Assembly (NCBI RefSeq): GCF_001571325.1 | Contig: NZ_BCTO01000024.1 | Location: 1-64,000 of the forward strand | Reading direction: 5' to 3' | Length of the DNA stretch: 64,000 nucleotides | Source: Delftia tsuruhatensis NBRC 16741 | GTDB lineage: Bacteria > Pseudomonadota > Gammaproteobacteria > Burkholderiales > Burkholderiaceae_C | Shown here: piece after piece, positions 20,138 to 28,334 of the stretch | How positions within the stretch are numbered: the stretch's first letter is position 1 | How the letters are laid out: the number at the start of each line of letters is the position of its first letter | The notes under the pieces: generated by a model | Databases searched by the model: none | Told to the model about the DNA's origin: nothing | The model's input: only the letters and a program-made list of their open reading frames with translations | Program-made: the position numbers and the translations under genes

Positions 20138-22288
20138 TCAGAACTGGTAGTTGGCGCTGACCAGCACGCTGCGCGGTGCGCCCGGCATGGAGCTGGAGCG
20201 CCAGTACCGCTTGTCGAACAGGTTGGACAGGGCCACGGTCACGGTCCAGGCGTCCTGGCGCCAGCCCACCAGCGCATCCCAGCGCGAGTAGCCGGGCAGG
20301 ATGGCCGTGTTGGCGGCGTTGGTGAAGCGGCTGCCCGTGTAGGTCACGCCGACTTCGCCATACCAGGGTCCCTTGGGCGCATAGCGCAGGAACAGGTTGC
20401 CGTTGCGCTTTGCCGTGTCACGCAGGTACAGGCCCACGTTGGCGGGGTTTTGCGCGTCTTCAGCCACCTTGGCCTGCATGAAGGCCACGCCGCCGCGCAC
20501 ATACCAGGAACCGGCCACGCGGCCGGCCGCGCTGAACTCGATGCCGCGCGAACGGTCCTTGCCCCGGATGGCCCAGGTGTAGGGATCGTTCTCGGGATCG
20601 GGGCGATAGCGGATGTTGTACTTCTCCAGCTGGTAGACGGAGACCTGGGTGGACAGCGCGCCGCCCAGCCAGTCGCTCTTGACGCCGACCTCGGACTGGC
20701 GCGAGTACTGGGGCTCGTCGTCCGGCACCGCGCCCACGGCGGTTTCCACGGTCAGGATGCCGCGCCCGCCATAGGGCGAGTAGCTCTTGTTCCAGGACGC
20801 ATAGAAGCTGTGCTCGCGCACCGGCTGCCACACCACGCCCACGCGCGGGCTGAAGCCGTTGCCGTCGGTCTTGCGCGTGAGGTTGGCGATCTTGTTGGTG
20901 CTCTGGAAGTCGTAGCTGTCGTAGCGCAGGCCCAGCAGCAGCTTCCACTGCTCGGTCAGGCTGACCAGGTCCTGCATGTACAGCGCCTGGCCCGTGCCCT
21001 TGTGATAGTTGTCCTGGGTCGGCTTGCCCTGCGCCGGCCGGCTGGGCCAGACGATGGGCTGCAACGGGTCATAGGCGAAGGTGCTGCCGGGCTGGCCGAC
21101 GCGCGGCGCGCGCTCTTCCTCGCTGGCCTCCAGGCCCACCAGCAGATCGTGCCGGATGCTGCCCGTGCTGAACTTGCCCGTCAGGTCCAGCGTGTTGGAC
21201 AGCGTGGTGTTGCGGGTCTGCTGCCAGGCGTAGTTGGGCGTGATCTTGCCGGTGGCGGCACGGTAGGTGCCGGCGAAGTAGTGGTCGAAATCCTGGCTGG
21301 CCTCGCGCTTGCTGGCCACCCAGCGCAGACTCCAGCGGTTGTTGAAGTCGTAGGACAGGTCGGAGCGCAGCACGCGCAGGCGGTCTTCCACATAGTCGCC
21401 CGGCGCCGCAAAGCCCTTGCGGATGGAGACACCGGCCGGCAGCTGGTCGTAGACCGGGCCGCGATCGGGCACGCGCCAGACGTTGTCATAGGTGTACTGG
21501 CCGGTCCAGCGCCAGCCCGTGCGCGAGTCCACCAGGATGCTGGGCGAGACCATCTCGTTGCGGTTGCGTATGCCTTCGCGGAAGCTGTGGGCCTGCTCGC
21601 GGTCGGCCGTCAGTCGCACGGCCACGTTCTCGTTGAGCACGCGGTTGATGTCGATGGTGCCGCCCACGTTGTCCCAGGAGCCGCCGCGCAGCGTGATGCT
21701 GCTCTTGGCATCGAAACGCGCCTGCTTGCTCACCATGTTGACCACGCCGCCGCCTGCGCTGCGGCCATAGAGCACCGAGGCCGGGCCCTTGAGGATCTCG
21801 ATGCGCTCCACATTGGCGGTGCTGCGGCGTACCTGGCCGCTCTCGCGCACGCCGTCGCGGTAGATGTCGCTCTCGTCGGCCTTGAAGCCTCGGATGTACA
21901 CGCCTTCGCCGCGCATGTCGTAGCTGGTGTTCACGCCGGGAACGCCGTCCAGCATGGTGGCCAGGTCGTTGATGCCGTAGCTCTTGTACTTGTTGACCTC
22001 CAGCGTGTCGATGGTCTGCGGGATGTCCTTGGGCGCCAGGTAGGTCTTGGTCGCCGTGGTCACGCCTTCGGGCCGCACGTCGTCAGGATCGTACTGGGAG
22101 GCGTTGACCTGCAGCGTGGGCAGGGTGTGGGCCTGTTGAGGATGCGTCTGCGTCTGCGTCTGTGCCAGGGCCGGATCGGCTGGAGCGGCCTCCTGGGCAT
22201 GGACCCCGCCCGCCAGCGCGGTGGTGATGATGCCAGCGGTCACACCCACTGAAAGCCTTGCCCTGCGGGCAGCTTGATGGTCTGTCAT
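20138..22288 (-). CDS. TonB-dependent siderophore receptor
   Basis: A 716-residue outer-membrane receptor. A signal peptide (residues 1-31, AGGVHAQ) precedes a plug domain (about 60-190) with MLDGVPGVN, GVYIRGF and the conserved RIEILKGPASVLYG, and a 22-strand beta-barrel ending in the terminal aromatic YQF. The overall pattern matches siderophore receptors that import ferric complexes with TonB energy. A GAGAGGG ribosome site precedes the ATG. A Fur-like palindrome at 22332-22350 indicates iron repression. It interrupts an otherwise recognisable DUF4178/DUF350/aminopropyltransferase set. The ligand cannot be deduced. Confidence 0.93.
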   Translation of the reverse strand: MTDHQAARRARLSVGVTAGIITTALAGGVHAQEAAPADPALAQTQTQTHPQQAHTLPTLQVNASQYDPDDVRPEGVTTATKTYLAPKDIPQTIDTLEVNKYKSYGINDLATMLDGVPGVNTSYDMRGEGVYIRGFKADESDIYRDGVRESGQVRRSTANVERIEILKGPASVLYGRSAGGGVVNMVSKQARFDAKSSITLRGGSWDNVGGTIDINRVLNENVAVRLTADREQAHSFREGIRNRNEMVSPSILVDSRTGWRWTGQYTYDNVWRVPDRGPVYDQLPAGVSIRKGFAAPGDYVEDRLRVLRSDLSYDFNNRWSLRWVASKREASQDFDHYFAGTYRAATGKITPNYAWQQTRNTTLSNTLDLTGKFSTGSIRHDLLVGLEASEEERAPRVGQPGSTFAYDPLQPIVWPSRPAQGKPTQDNYHKGTGQALYMQDLVSLTEQWKLLLGLRYDSYDFQSTNKIANLTRKTDGNGFSPRVGVVWQPVREHSFYASWNKSYSPYGGRGILTVETAVGAVPDDEPQYSRQSEVGVKSDWLGGALSTQVSVYQLEKYNIRYRPDPENDPYTWAIRGKDRSRGIEFSAAGRVAGSWYVRGGVAFMQAKVAEDAQNPANVGLYLRDTAKRNGNLFLRYAPKGPWYGEVGVTYTGSRFTNAANTAILPGYSRWDALVGWRQDAWTVTVALSNLFDKRYWRSSSMPGAPRSVLVSANYQF

Positions 22289-22331
22289 GGAAACCCTCTC
22301 TTCGAATGAAGGGGGCGATTTTATTTAGAAT

Positions 22332-22350
22332 GCAAACGAATATCATTTGC
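22332..22350 (-). promoter_or_regulatory. Fur-box-like operator of the siderophore receptor
   Basis: The 19-base GCAAATGATATTCGTTTGC (minus strand) is an imperfect palindrome with GCAAA/TTTGC ends and a central ATGATATTC resembling the Fur 6-1-6 pattern. It lies 44 bases upstream of the receptor start codon, in locally AT-rich DNA. Confidence 0.75.
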
Positions 22351-22475
22351 AAACTCACTATCAACAAGGAATTTGTTGCGACGCAGCAACGCCGCCATGC
22401 GCAGCGCAGCCGCACCTTTTCAGGCGGGCTGCGTGTCGGCAGGAGATGGGGAATGCGGGGGCCAGGCGGCCCCGT

Positions 22476-22694
22476 TCAGTGGATGGCGGCAGCGACGATG
22501 ATGCTGATGCCCAGGCACATGGCGGCCACCACCATGGCCAGCGCCTTGTTGTGCTTCTCGACGATCTCGGCCCACATGTCCACGGGTGTGATCTTGTCGA
22601 TGATGAAGAAGCACAGCCAGAACACCACCACGCCCACCAGCGCATAGAGGATCGAGCCGAAGAAGGCGGCGGGGTTGAGCCAGTCGAAGTTCAT
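22476..22694 (-). CDS. DUF350 family membrane protein
   Basis: A 72-residue protein with two hydrophobic helices (about 12-33 and 49-70), FGSILYALVGVVVFWLC and ALAMVVAAMCLGISIIV, joined by a short loop with KITPVDMWAEI. This matches one DUF350 (YjfL-like) unit. Families with this domain occur in gene sets with polyamine synthases, DUF4178 proteins and ATP-grasp ligases; no biochemical activity is established. The gap to the upstream DUF4178 gene is only 18 bases, so the two are co-transcribed. Confidence 0.85.
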   Translation of the reverse strand: MNFDWLNPAAFFGSILYALVGVVVFWLCFFIIDKITPVDMWAEIVEKHNKALAMVVAAMCLGISIIVAAAIH

Positions 22695-22712
22695 GATCAG
22701 TTTCTCCGTTGT

Positions 22713-24245
22713 TTACTTGTGGCTGCCGCCCGAGGTGTAGCCACCCCAGGAGCCGCCGCTGCTGCGGGTGTAGCTGTTGCAGTTGGCGTCGGTATTGGGG
22801 TCGCAGTTGGGGCGCGATGCGCAGCCGCGCAAGGTGACGAACACCAGCCAGAGGATGAGCAGCCCGATGATGATGGTCCACAGCCCGAAGCGGCTGCCCG
22901 ACATCACGCCGACCTGCGAGCGGTCACGCAACTGCTTGAGGCCGAAGGCCATTGCCAGCGTGGTGGCCGAGACGGCGCTGCCATGCGACCAGGTGGTCTC
23001 GCCGCTCTCGGTCTCGCTGGCCAGGAAGGCCTTGTTCTGCGCGCCTGCGCTCACATAGTCCACATTGCGCGTGGTCTGGCCGCGCTGCACGGGCCAGTAG
23101 AACTCGCCCAGGGCGTAGGTGGTCTCGGCCGTGTAGCGCGATTCAAGCTGGTACTGCCGGCCCATGTACTTGGCCGTGCTGCGGTTCTTGGAGAGCTTGG
23201 GCACGCCCGTGGTCACGCGGGCCATGCTCCAGCCATCGGAGGAATCGACCAGGAATGCGAAGCCGGCCTTCTGGTTGAACAGCAGGTACTCCTCCCAGCC
23301 AAAGCTCTCGTCGTCGCCAGGCTCCTGGCCCATGCGGTGCTGAAAGCCCACCACCTGCCATTGCTGGCCTTCCAGCACACCCTTGCTGCCCAGCGGGATG
23401 GCCGGGCGCACGGGCTCGTTCTGTTCCGCATAGGCCAATTCCTTGCCAATGCCCTGGCTCAGGTCCACCAGCGACCCGCAGCTGGGGCAGCTCAGGCTCT
23501 TGGTGGTGGAAAAGCGCACGGGCACCACGGCGCCGCACTTGGGGCAGTTGAAGTGCCGGCCCTGCTCACCCTTGAGCGAGGCGCCGTCGCGCAGCCCCTG
23601 CATCCTGAGGTCGTCCAGCACCACGCGTTCGCCCAGGGTCAGCGCGGGCGGCTGGACGGAGAAGTCCACGGACAGCACCTGGCCCTGCTCGCTGCGCAGC
23701 TCCACCAGCCGGTACGGTGTGCCGGGCTCGGGCAGCTGCGCCAGCTCGCCCTGGGCCGATACCAGCCGGGCATTCTGCACGCTGCTGACCGTGAAGCTCT
23801 TGCCGCCCAGCACACGCTGCGAACCCAGCAGCCAGTCGGAGGCCTTGAACGGCCCGTTGCGCAGGGCCTCGGCCACCCAGGGCCAGGACCAGACGAACTG
23901 GCCGTTGTCCTCGCTCAGGAAGCCCAGCGCGCCATCGCTGAACGCGGCCACCCATTCGCTCCAGGCGCCCGCCTCGCTCTTGAGCTGCAGCCGCCCGACC
24001 AGGGTGAAGTGCTCGGGCTTGCCGTTGCGCAGCATCTGGCCCGTGGCGCCGATGCGCAGGGGGCTGTAGTCCTCGAAGACCTCGGCCATGGAGCCACGGC
24101 GCTGCAGCACATCGCCCTGGCGCACCACGGTGCTGCGGCAGAACTCGCAGACGGCATAGCTGGCCTGGGCGCTGGCAAATTCCACGGGCGCGCCGCAGCC
24201 GGGGCATGGTGCGCGGTACACGCGCTGCGATGGACTGGATGCCAT
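22713..24245 (-). CDS. DUF4178 double-zinc-ribbon membrane protein
   Basis: A 510-residue protein with two CXXC...CXXC zinc-ribbon pairs: C14/C17 with C33/C36, and C234/C237 with C253/C256. Each is followed by a beta-rich DUF4178-like module (about 50-215 and 270-430). A single membrane helix at about 453-472 is followed by a Cys/Asn- and then Gly/Ser-rich tail. The architecture suggests a cytoplasmic, membrane-tethered scaffold or sensor. It heads the minus-strand set with DUF350, the aminopropyltransferase and the oxidase. Function unknown; the family call rests on motif layout and context. Confidence 0.82.
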   Translation of the reverse strand: MASSPSQRVYRAPCPGCGAPVEFASAQASYAVCEFCRSTVVRQGDVLQRRGSMAEVFEDYSPLRIGATGQMLRNGKPEHFTLVGRLQLKSEAGAWSEWVAAFSDGALGFLSEDNGQFVWSWPWVAEALRNGPFKASDWLLGSQRVLGGKSFTVSSVQNARLVSAQGELAQLPEPGTPYRLVELRSEQGQVLSVDFSVQPPALTLGERVVLDDLRMQGLRDGASLKGEQGRHFNCPKCGAVVPVRFSTTKSLSCPSCGSLVDLSQGIGKELAYAEQNEPVRPAIPLGSKGVLEGQQWQVVGFQHRMGQEPGDDESFGWEEYLLFNQKAGFAFLVDSSDGWSMARVTTGVPKLSKNRSTAKYMGRQYQLESRYTAETTYALGEFYWPVQRGQTTRNVDYVSAGAQNKAFLASETESGETTWSHGSAVSATTLAMAFGLKQLRDRSQVGVMSGSRFGLWTIIIGLLILWLVFVTLRGCASRPNCDPNTDANCNSYTRSSGGSWGGYTSGGSHK

Positions 24246-24343
24246 GTGAGAGAGTCGTCAGTGAAGAGAGGGCCTGGAGCGTGACCGGCCGGCCACGCCC
24301 CGCACGCAAGCTGCGCCCGTGGTGCGCAGCGCGGCGGCGACGG

Positions 24344-25024
24344 TCAATGCGGCTTGCCTTTGGCCGTGCCGGGCTTGGCCGCGGCGGCTGCCGGGTCGGC
24401 CTTCTTGCTGCCCAGCCTGGATTCCTTGCCGGCCATCAGGCGCTGGATGTTCTCGCGGTGGCGCCAGATCAGCAGGGCCGCCATGGCGACGATGGCGGCG
24501 GCAATCGGTGTCTCGGCATACCAGACCACGCCACTGCACAGCAGGTAGTAGACGGGGGCGAACACGGAGGCCACCAGGGCCGCCAGCGAGGAATAGCGGA
24601 AGAACACGGCAATGATCAGCCAGGTCAGCGCCACCGCCAGGCCCAGCCAGACGCTGATGCCCAGCAGCACGCCCAGGGCCGTGGCCACGCCCTTGCCGCC
24701 CTTGAAGCGGAAGAACACCGGGTACAGGTGGCCCAGGAAGGCAGCCAGCGCCACCATGGCCACCGTGCCGTCGCCCATGCCGAAGCGGCTGCCGAACCAT
24801 TGCACCAGGGCCACGGGCAGCCAGCCCTTGGCGGCGTCCAGCAGCAGGGTGACGGCCGCTGCCGCCTTGCTGCCGGAGCGCAGCACATTGGTGGCGCCGG
24901 GGTTGCCGCTGCCATAGGTACGCGGATCATTCAGGCCCATGGCCCGGCTGACGATGACGGCGAACGACAGCGAGCCGATCAGGTAGGCCGCCACGGTGGC
25001 GAGAAGGGGGTAGAGCGCGTTCAA
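24344..25024 (-). CDS. plsY: Glycerol-3-phosphate acyltransferase
   Basis: Inner-membrane enzyme that acylates glycerol-3-phosphate from acyl-phosphate to begin phospholipid synthesis. The 226-residue product shows the PlsY motifs [32 protein letters not shown] and a later WRHRENI, across about five membrane helices. The start is a TTG (25022-25024) because AAGGA lies six bases upstream and it gives [19 protein letters not shown]; no suitable ATG exists. A Lys/Ala-rich C-terminal tail is slightly longer than usual. Confidence 0.93.
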   Translation of the reverse strand: MNALYPLLATVAAYLIGSLSFAVIVSRAMGLNDPRTYGSGNPGATNVLRSGSKAAAAVTLLLDAAKGWLPVALVQWFGSRFGMGDGTVAMVALAAFLGHLYPVFFRFKGGKGVATALGVLLGISVWLGLAVALTWLIIAVFFRYSSLAALVASVFAPVYYLLCSGVVWYAETPIAAAIVAMAALLIWRHRENIQRLMAGKESRLGSKKADPAAAAAKPGTAKGKPH

Positions 25025-25192
25025 TTGAAGTCCTTGGCCGGTCTGTGGAGCGCCGGCGCGCGATCCGGCCGGCCCTGATGGCCCGCCCTCCCTGATCGCC
25101 GACACATGTTTTTCATCAGGACCTGCGCGAACCCGGTGGAGGCGGCGGCCGCCTTCCCGTGTGCGCAAGTCGTGTTCATTTCTTCAGGGCAT

Positions 25193-25687
25193 CTATTCTG
25201 CCAGCGCGCAGTGCACGGGCCGTGCATCCAGCAGCCGCACGCAGACCTGCGGGTCCAGCTGCACCAGAAAGCCCCGGCGCCCGCCGTTGATGGCGATGCG
25301 CGGCAGCGCCAGGATGCTCTCTTCGATATAGACCGGCATGTCGCGGCGCGTGCCGAAGGGCGAGGTGCCGCCGACCAGGTAGCCGCTGTGGCGGTTGGCG
25401 ACTTCGGGCTTGCAGGGCTCCACGCTCTTGGCCCCGATCTGCCGCGCCAGGTTCTTGGTGGAGACCTTGCAGTCGCCATGCATGAGCACGATCAGCGGCC
25501 TGGCGTCCTGGTCCTGCATCACCAGGGTCTTGACCACCATGTGCTCGTCCAGGCCCAGGCTGGCCGCGCTGTGCTCGGTGCCGCCGTGTTCCAGGTACTC
25601 ATAGGGATGCTCGGTGAACTCCACCTTGTGGGCGCGCAGCAGCTGCGTGGCCGGTGTCTCGCTGACATGAGAGTTTTTCTTGGACAT
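25193..25687 (-). CDS. ybaK: Cys-tRNA(Pro)/Cys-tRNA(Cys) deacylase, YbaK/EbsC family
   Basis: A 164-residue trans-editing protein that hydrolyses mischarged Cys-tRNA(Pro). Motifs include AASLGLDEHMVVKTLV (with the conserved Lys), KVSTKNLAR and the substrate-loop GYLVGGTSPFGTRR. Length equals E. coli YbaK. It is divergent from the DUF2975 gene across an AT-rich promoter with a 12-base direct repeat. Confidence 0.93.
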   Translation of the reverse strand: MSKKNSHVSETPATQLLRAHKVEFTEHPYEYLEHGGTEHSAASLGLDEHMVVKTLVMQDQDARPLIVLMHGDCKVSTKNLARQIGAKSVEPCKPEVANRHSGYLVGGTSPFGTRRDMPVYIEESILALPRIAINGGRRGFLVQLDPQVCVRLLDARPVHCALAE

Positions 25688-25688
25688 G

Positions 25689-25721
25689 AATTTTTTATCG
25701 TTTTACAATAATTTTTTATCG
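25689..25721. promoter_or_regulatory. 12-base direct repeat in the ybaK/DUF2975 promoter region
   Basis: AATTTTTTATCG occurs at 25689-25700 and 25710-25721, exactly 21 bases apart (two helical turns). It lies in an AT-rich island between divergent genes. This is a candidate operator for the small XRE regulator encoded two genes downstream. Confidence 0.5.
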
Positions 25722-25744
25722 ATTCATCAATACAAGGCTGTGCC

Positions 25745-26293
25745 ATGAACTATACGCCCCACGCCGCGGGCAACGCCCTGAGGCGCCACTCCCAGGCGGC
25801 GCGCATCCTGATTGCCCTCGGTGCCGTCGCGCTGCTGGCCCTGCCGGCAGCCGCCCTGCTGTCGCCGCAAGATCTTTCGGGCCAGGCGCAAGGCCTGCTG
25901 GGCATGCCGCCGGGCCAGCCGCTGGACATGGCTGCGCGCTGGCGCACCGCACTGGTCAGCCTGCTGCCCGTGGGCTGCGGGCTGTATGCGCTGCGCCAGC
26001 TGTGGACACTGTTCGGCGAGTACCTGCAGGGCCGTGTCTTCGGCCAGCAGGCGCAGCACGCCCTGATGCGCTTTGCCTGGACGGTGCTGGCGGGCGCGCT
26101 GGCCCTGCCCTTCACGCGCGCGCTGATGTCGGTGGCGGCCAGCATGGGCAATCCGCCAGGGCAGCGCTTCGTCACGCTGGGCCTGTACTGGCACGATGGC
26201 CTGCTGGTCCTGCTCGGCGTGGTGCTGGTCTCCATCGCCCATGTGATGCTGCAGGCGCGGCGCATCGCCGACGAGAACGCGGGCTTCGTCTGA
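25745..26293 (+). CDS. DUF2975 membrane protein
   Basis: A 182-residue protein with four hydrophobic segments (about 20-40, 63-85, 108-128 and 148-170) and the family layout of DUF2975: a first long helix, the GLYALRQLWTLFGEYLQGRVF link, and a terminal ARRIADENAGFV. DUF2975 proteins are typically encoded with a small YozG-like XRE regulator, as here two bases downstream. The function is unknown. Confidence 0.85.
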   Translation: MNYTPHAAGNALRRHSQAARILIALGAVALLALPAAALLSPQDLSGQAQGLLGMPPGQPLDMAARWRTALVSLLPVGCGLYALRQLWTLFGEYLQGRVFGQQAQHALMRFAWTVLAGALALPFTRALMSVAASMGNPPGQRFVTLGLYWHDGLLVLLGVVLVSIAHVMLQARRIADENAGFV

Positions 26294-26295
26294 GC

Positions 26296-26511
26296 ATGCC
26301 CATCATCGTCCACCTCGATGTGATGCTGGCGCGCCGCAAGATGCGTTCGCGCGAACTGGCCGAGATGGTCGGCATCACCGAACAGAATATTTCCCTGCTC
26401 AAGAGCGGCAAGGTACGCGGCGTGCGCTTCGACACGCTGGAGCGCATCTGCGAGGCACTGCAGTGCCAGCCCGGCGACCTGCTGGAATGGGTGGCAGGGC
26501 CCGAGGCTTGA
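26296..26511 (+). CDS. Small XRE/Cro-type regulator, YozG-like
   Basis: A 71-residue single-domain helix-turn-helix protein: MPIIVHLDVMLARRKMRSRE, with the HTH in LAEMVGITEQNISLLKSGK and then LERICEALQCQPGDLLEW. This is the typical DUF2975-partner repressor, likely acting as a dimer on its own promoter. It begins two bases after the DUF2975 stop and its stop overlaps the possible TTG start of the next gene. Confidence 0.92.
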   Translation: MPIIVHLDVMLARRKMRSRELAEMVGITEQNISLLKSGKVRGVRFDTLERICEALQCQPGDLLEWVAGPEA

Positions 26512-27131
26512 GCAGCGGACGGCTGCGGCTGATCGCGGGCCTGCTGCTGTCGCTGCTGCTGCACGGGGCGCTGCTGTGGCAGGGTCTGGCCCCGGACATT
26601 GCGCGGCCCGGCACCGGGCAGGCCGAGGCGCACCGCCTTCAGGTGGTCTGGGTCGAGACGCCGACTTCGACGCCGACGCCGGCGCCGGCGCCATCTCCTG
26701 CTGCAGCGGCTGCCCGGCCCGGACCGGCGCCCGCGCCCGCGCCTACGCGACGGCCGGACACCGCCGCCGTCGCACCGCCTTCAAGGCAAGGCGCAGGGGC
26801 CACAAAGGCCACGGAGGAAGCCGCAACAGCCGCCGCGCCGCAAGCGCCTTTGGCCGCCGACACCGAGGCCGTCCCGGACACCGCGCGCAGCGCCAGGGCC
26901 ATGGGCCGCCTGCTGGACTCGGCCGCAGGCCGCGAGGCCGTGCAGTCGGCGGCCCGGCAAGGCCTGGTCAGGCCCCAGATCCCTGCGCAGCGCGAGGACC
27001 CGCTGGCCAGCGGCATGCGCGAGGCCGCCCAGGGCGACTGCATGAAGGGCGAGTTCAAGGGCGGCGGCATGGGCCTGCTGAGCCTGCCCATGCTGGCGGC
27101 TGCTGCGCTCCAAGGCGAGTGCAGCCGCTGA
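26508..27131 (+). CDS. Unidentified single-span protein with Pro/Ala-rich linker
   Basis: An estimated 207-residue protein from a TTG at 26508 (MSSGRLRLIAGLLLSLLLHG); an ATG at 26487 is an alternative. One membrane helix (about 6-24) resembles a TonB-type N-terminus, followed by a Pro/Ala/Thr-rich stretch (about 40-115). A compact C-terminal part has two Cys (QGDCMKGEFKGGG and LQGECSR) that could form a disulfide. No TonB C-terminal domain is present. It overlaps the XRE stop codon. I do not recognise the family; a periplasmic, inner-membrane-anchored protein is inferred. Confidence 0.65.
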   Translation: MSSGRLRLIAGLLLSLLLHGALLWQGLAPDIARPGTGQAEAHRLQVVWVETPTSTPTPAPAPSPAAAAARPGPAPAPAPTRRPDTAAVAPPSRQGAGATKATEEAATAAAPQAPLAADTEAVPDTARSARAMGRLLDSAAGREAVQSAARQGLVRPQIPAQREDPLASGMREAAQGDCMKGEFKGGGMGLLSLPMLAAAALQGECSR

Positions 27132-27134
27132 AGG

Positions 27135-27184
27135 CGCAGGGCCTAGGCCTATTGCGCAGGGCTGAGGCCTATTGCGCGGGGTCG
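27135..27184 (-). repeat. 20-base tandem repeat carrying the aldo-keto reductase stop codon
   Basis: On the minus strand CGCAATAGGCCTCAGCCCTG is followed by a second unit, CGCAATAGGCCTAGGCCCTG (18 of 20 identical), then a partial CGCC. The first TAG is the gene's stop codon, so the stop context is duplicated 20 bases downstream. Confidence 0.7.
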
Positions 27185-28245
27185 CGCACTTCCCAGCGGA
27201 TGGCGTCGATGGCCGACAGCAGTTCGGGCGACAGTTGGGTGCCCCAGGCGTTCAGGTCCTCATCGAGCTGGGCCACCGAGGTCACGCCGATGATGGTGCT
27301 GGCCACCTGCCACTTGGTGTAGCAAAACGCCAGCGCCAGCTGCGTGGGCGTCATGCCATGCTCGCGCGCCAGCGCGTTGTAGCGGCGCGCGGCGGCCAGG
27401 GCTTCGGGCCGGCCCCAGCGCTGCTTGCGCACAGACTCGTAGCGCGCAATGCGTGCGGCCTGCGGCGCAGCGGGATCGGTGGGCGCATGCACGTCGAACT
27501 TGCCCGTGAGCAGGCCGAAGGCCAGCGGCGAATAGGCCAGCAGCGACACGCCCAGGCGGTGGCAGCTTTCATCCATGCCGTTTTCCCAGCTGCGGTTGAG
27601 CAGGCAGTAGGCGTTCTGCACCGAGGCCACGCGCGGCAGGCCGTGCTGCTCGGCCAGGCGCACGAATTCGTGCACGCCCCAGGGCGTTTCGTTGGACAGG
27701 CCGATGTGGCGCACCTTGCCTTCCCGGACCAGGCGGCCCAGCGCCTCGAGCTGCTCATGGATGCCGGTCTGCGAGCTTTCCTTGGACGGGTCGTAGTACA
27801 GCTGGCCGAAGGCCGGCACGTTGCGCTCGGGCCAGTGGATCTGGTAGAGGTCGATCACGTCCGTGCCCAGGCGGCGCAGGCTGCCTTCGCAGGAGGCGGC
27901 GATGTCGGCCGCCGTCATGCCCTTGCCCTCGCGCACCCAGGGCATGCCCCGCGAAGGACCGGCCACCTTGGTGGCCAGCACGACCCTGGCGCGCGCGCCA
28001 GGGCGCTGGGCGAACCAGCGGCCGATGATGGTTTCGGTGGCGCCGCAGGTTTCGGCGCGTGCGGGCACGGCATACATCTCGGCCGTGTCGAAGAAGTCCA
28101 CGCCGCGCTCCAGCGCGCGGTCCATGATGGCAAAGGCCTCGGCCTCGCCGACCTGCTCGCCGAACGTCATGGTGCCCAGGCAGATGGGGCTGACTTGCAA
28201 TGCGCTTTGACCGAGCGCCACCGGTTGCATCGAGGGGGAATTCAT
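27169..28245 (-). CDS. Aldo-keto reductase, Tas-like
   Basis: A 358-residue NADPH-dependent (beta/alpha)8-barrel oxidoreductase. The catalytic tetrad is visible as DFFDTAEMY (Asp and Tyr), LATKVAG (Lys) and YQIHWPERN (His). NP-binding signatures include GLSNETPWG and the late IIGVTSVAQLDEDL. It resembles E. coli Tas. The ATG at 28245 (MNSPSMQP) is preferred over a GTG two codons earlier. The substrate is unknown. Its stop codon lies in a 20-base tandem repeat. Confidence 0.93.
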   Translation of the reverse strand: MNSPSMQPVALGQSALQVSPICLGTMTFGEQVGEAEAFAIMDRALERGVDFFDTAEMYAVPARAETCGATETIIGRWFAQRPGARARVVLATKVAGPSRGMPWVREGKGMTAADIAASCEGSLRRLGTDVIDLYQIHWPERNVPAFGQLYYDPSKESSQTGIHEQLEALGRLVREGKVRHIGLSNETPWGVHEFVRLAEQHGLPRVASVQNAYCLLNRSWENGMDESCHRLGVSLLAYSPLAFGLLTGKFDVHAPTDPAAPQAARIARYESVRKQRWGRPEALAAARRYNALAREHGMTPTQLALAFCYTKWQVASTIIGVTSVAQLDEDLNAWGTQLSPELLSAIDAIRWEVRDPAQ

Positions 28246-28334
28246 GGGCACCGAGTGTAGGGCCGCCCGTGTTTACCCTGACGACAGCGCGCCCACCCGG
28301 CCAGGGCCGGGCGGGCGCGTTGCGTCCGTCGGGA

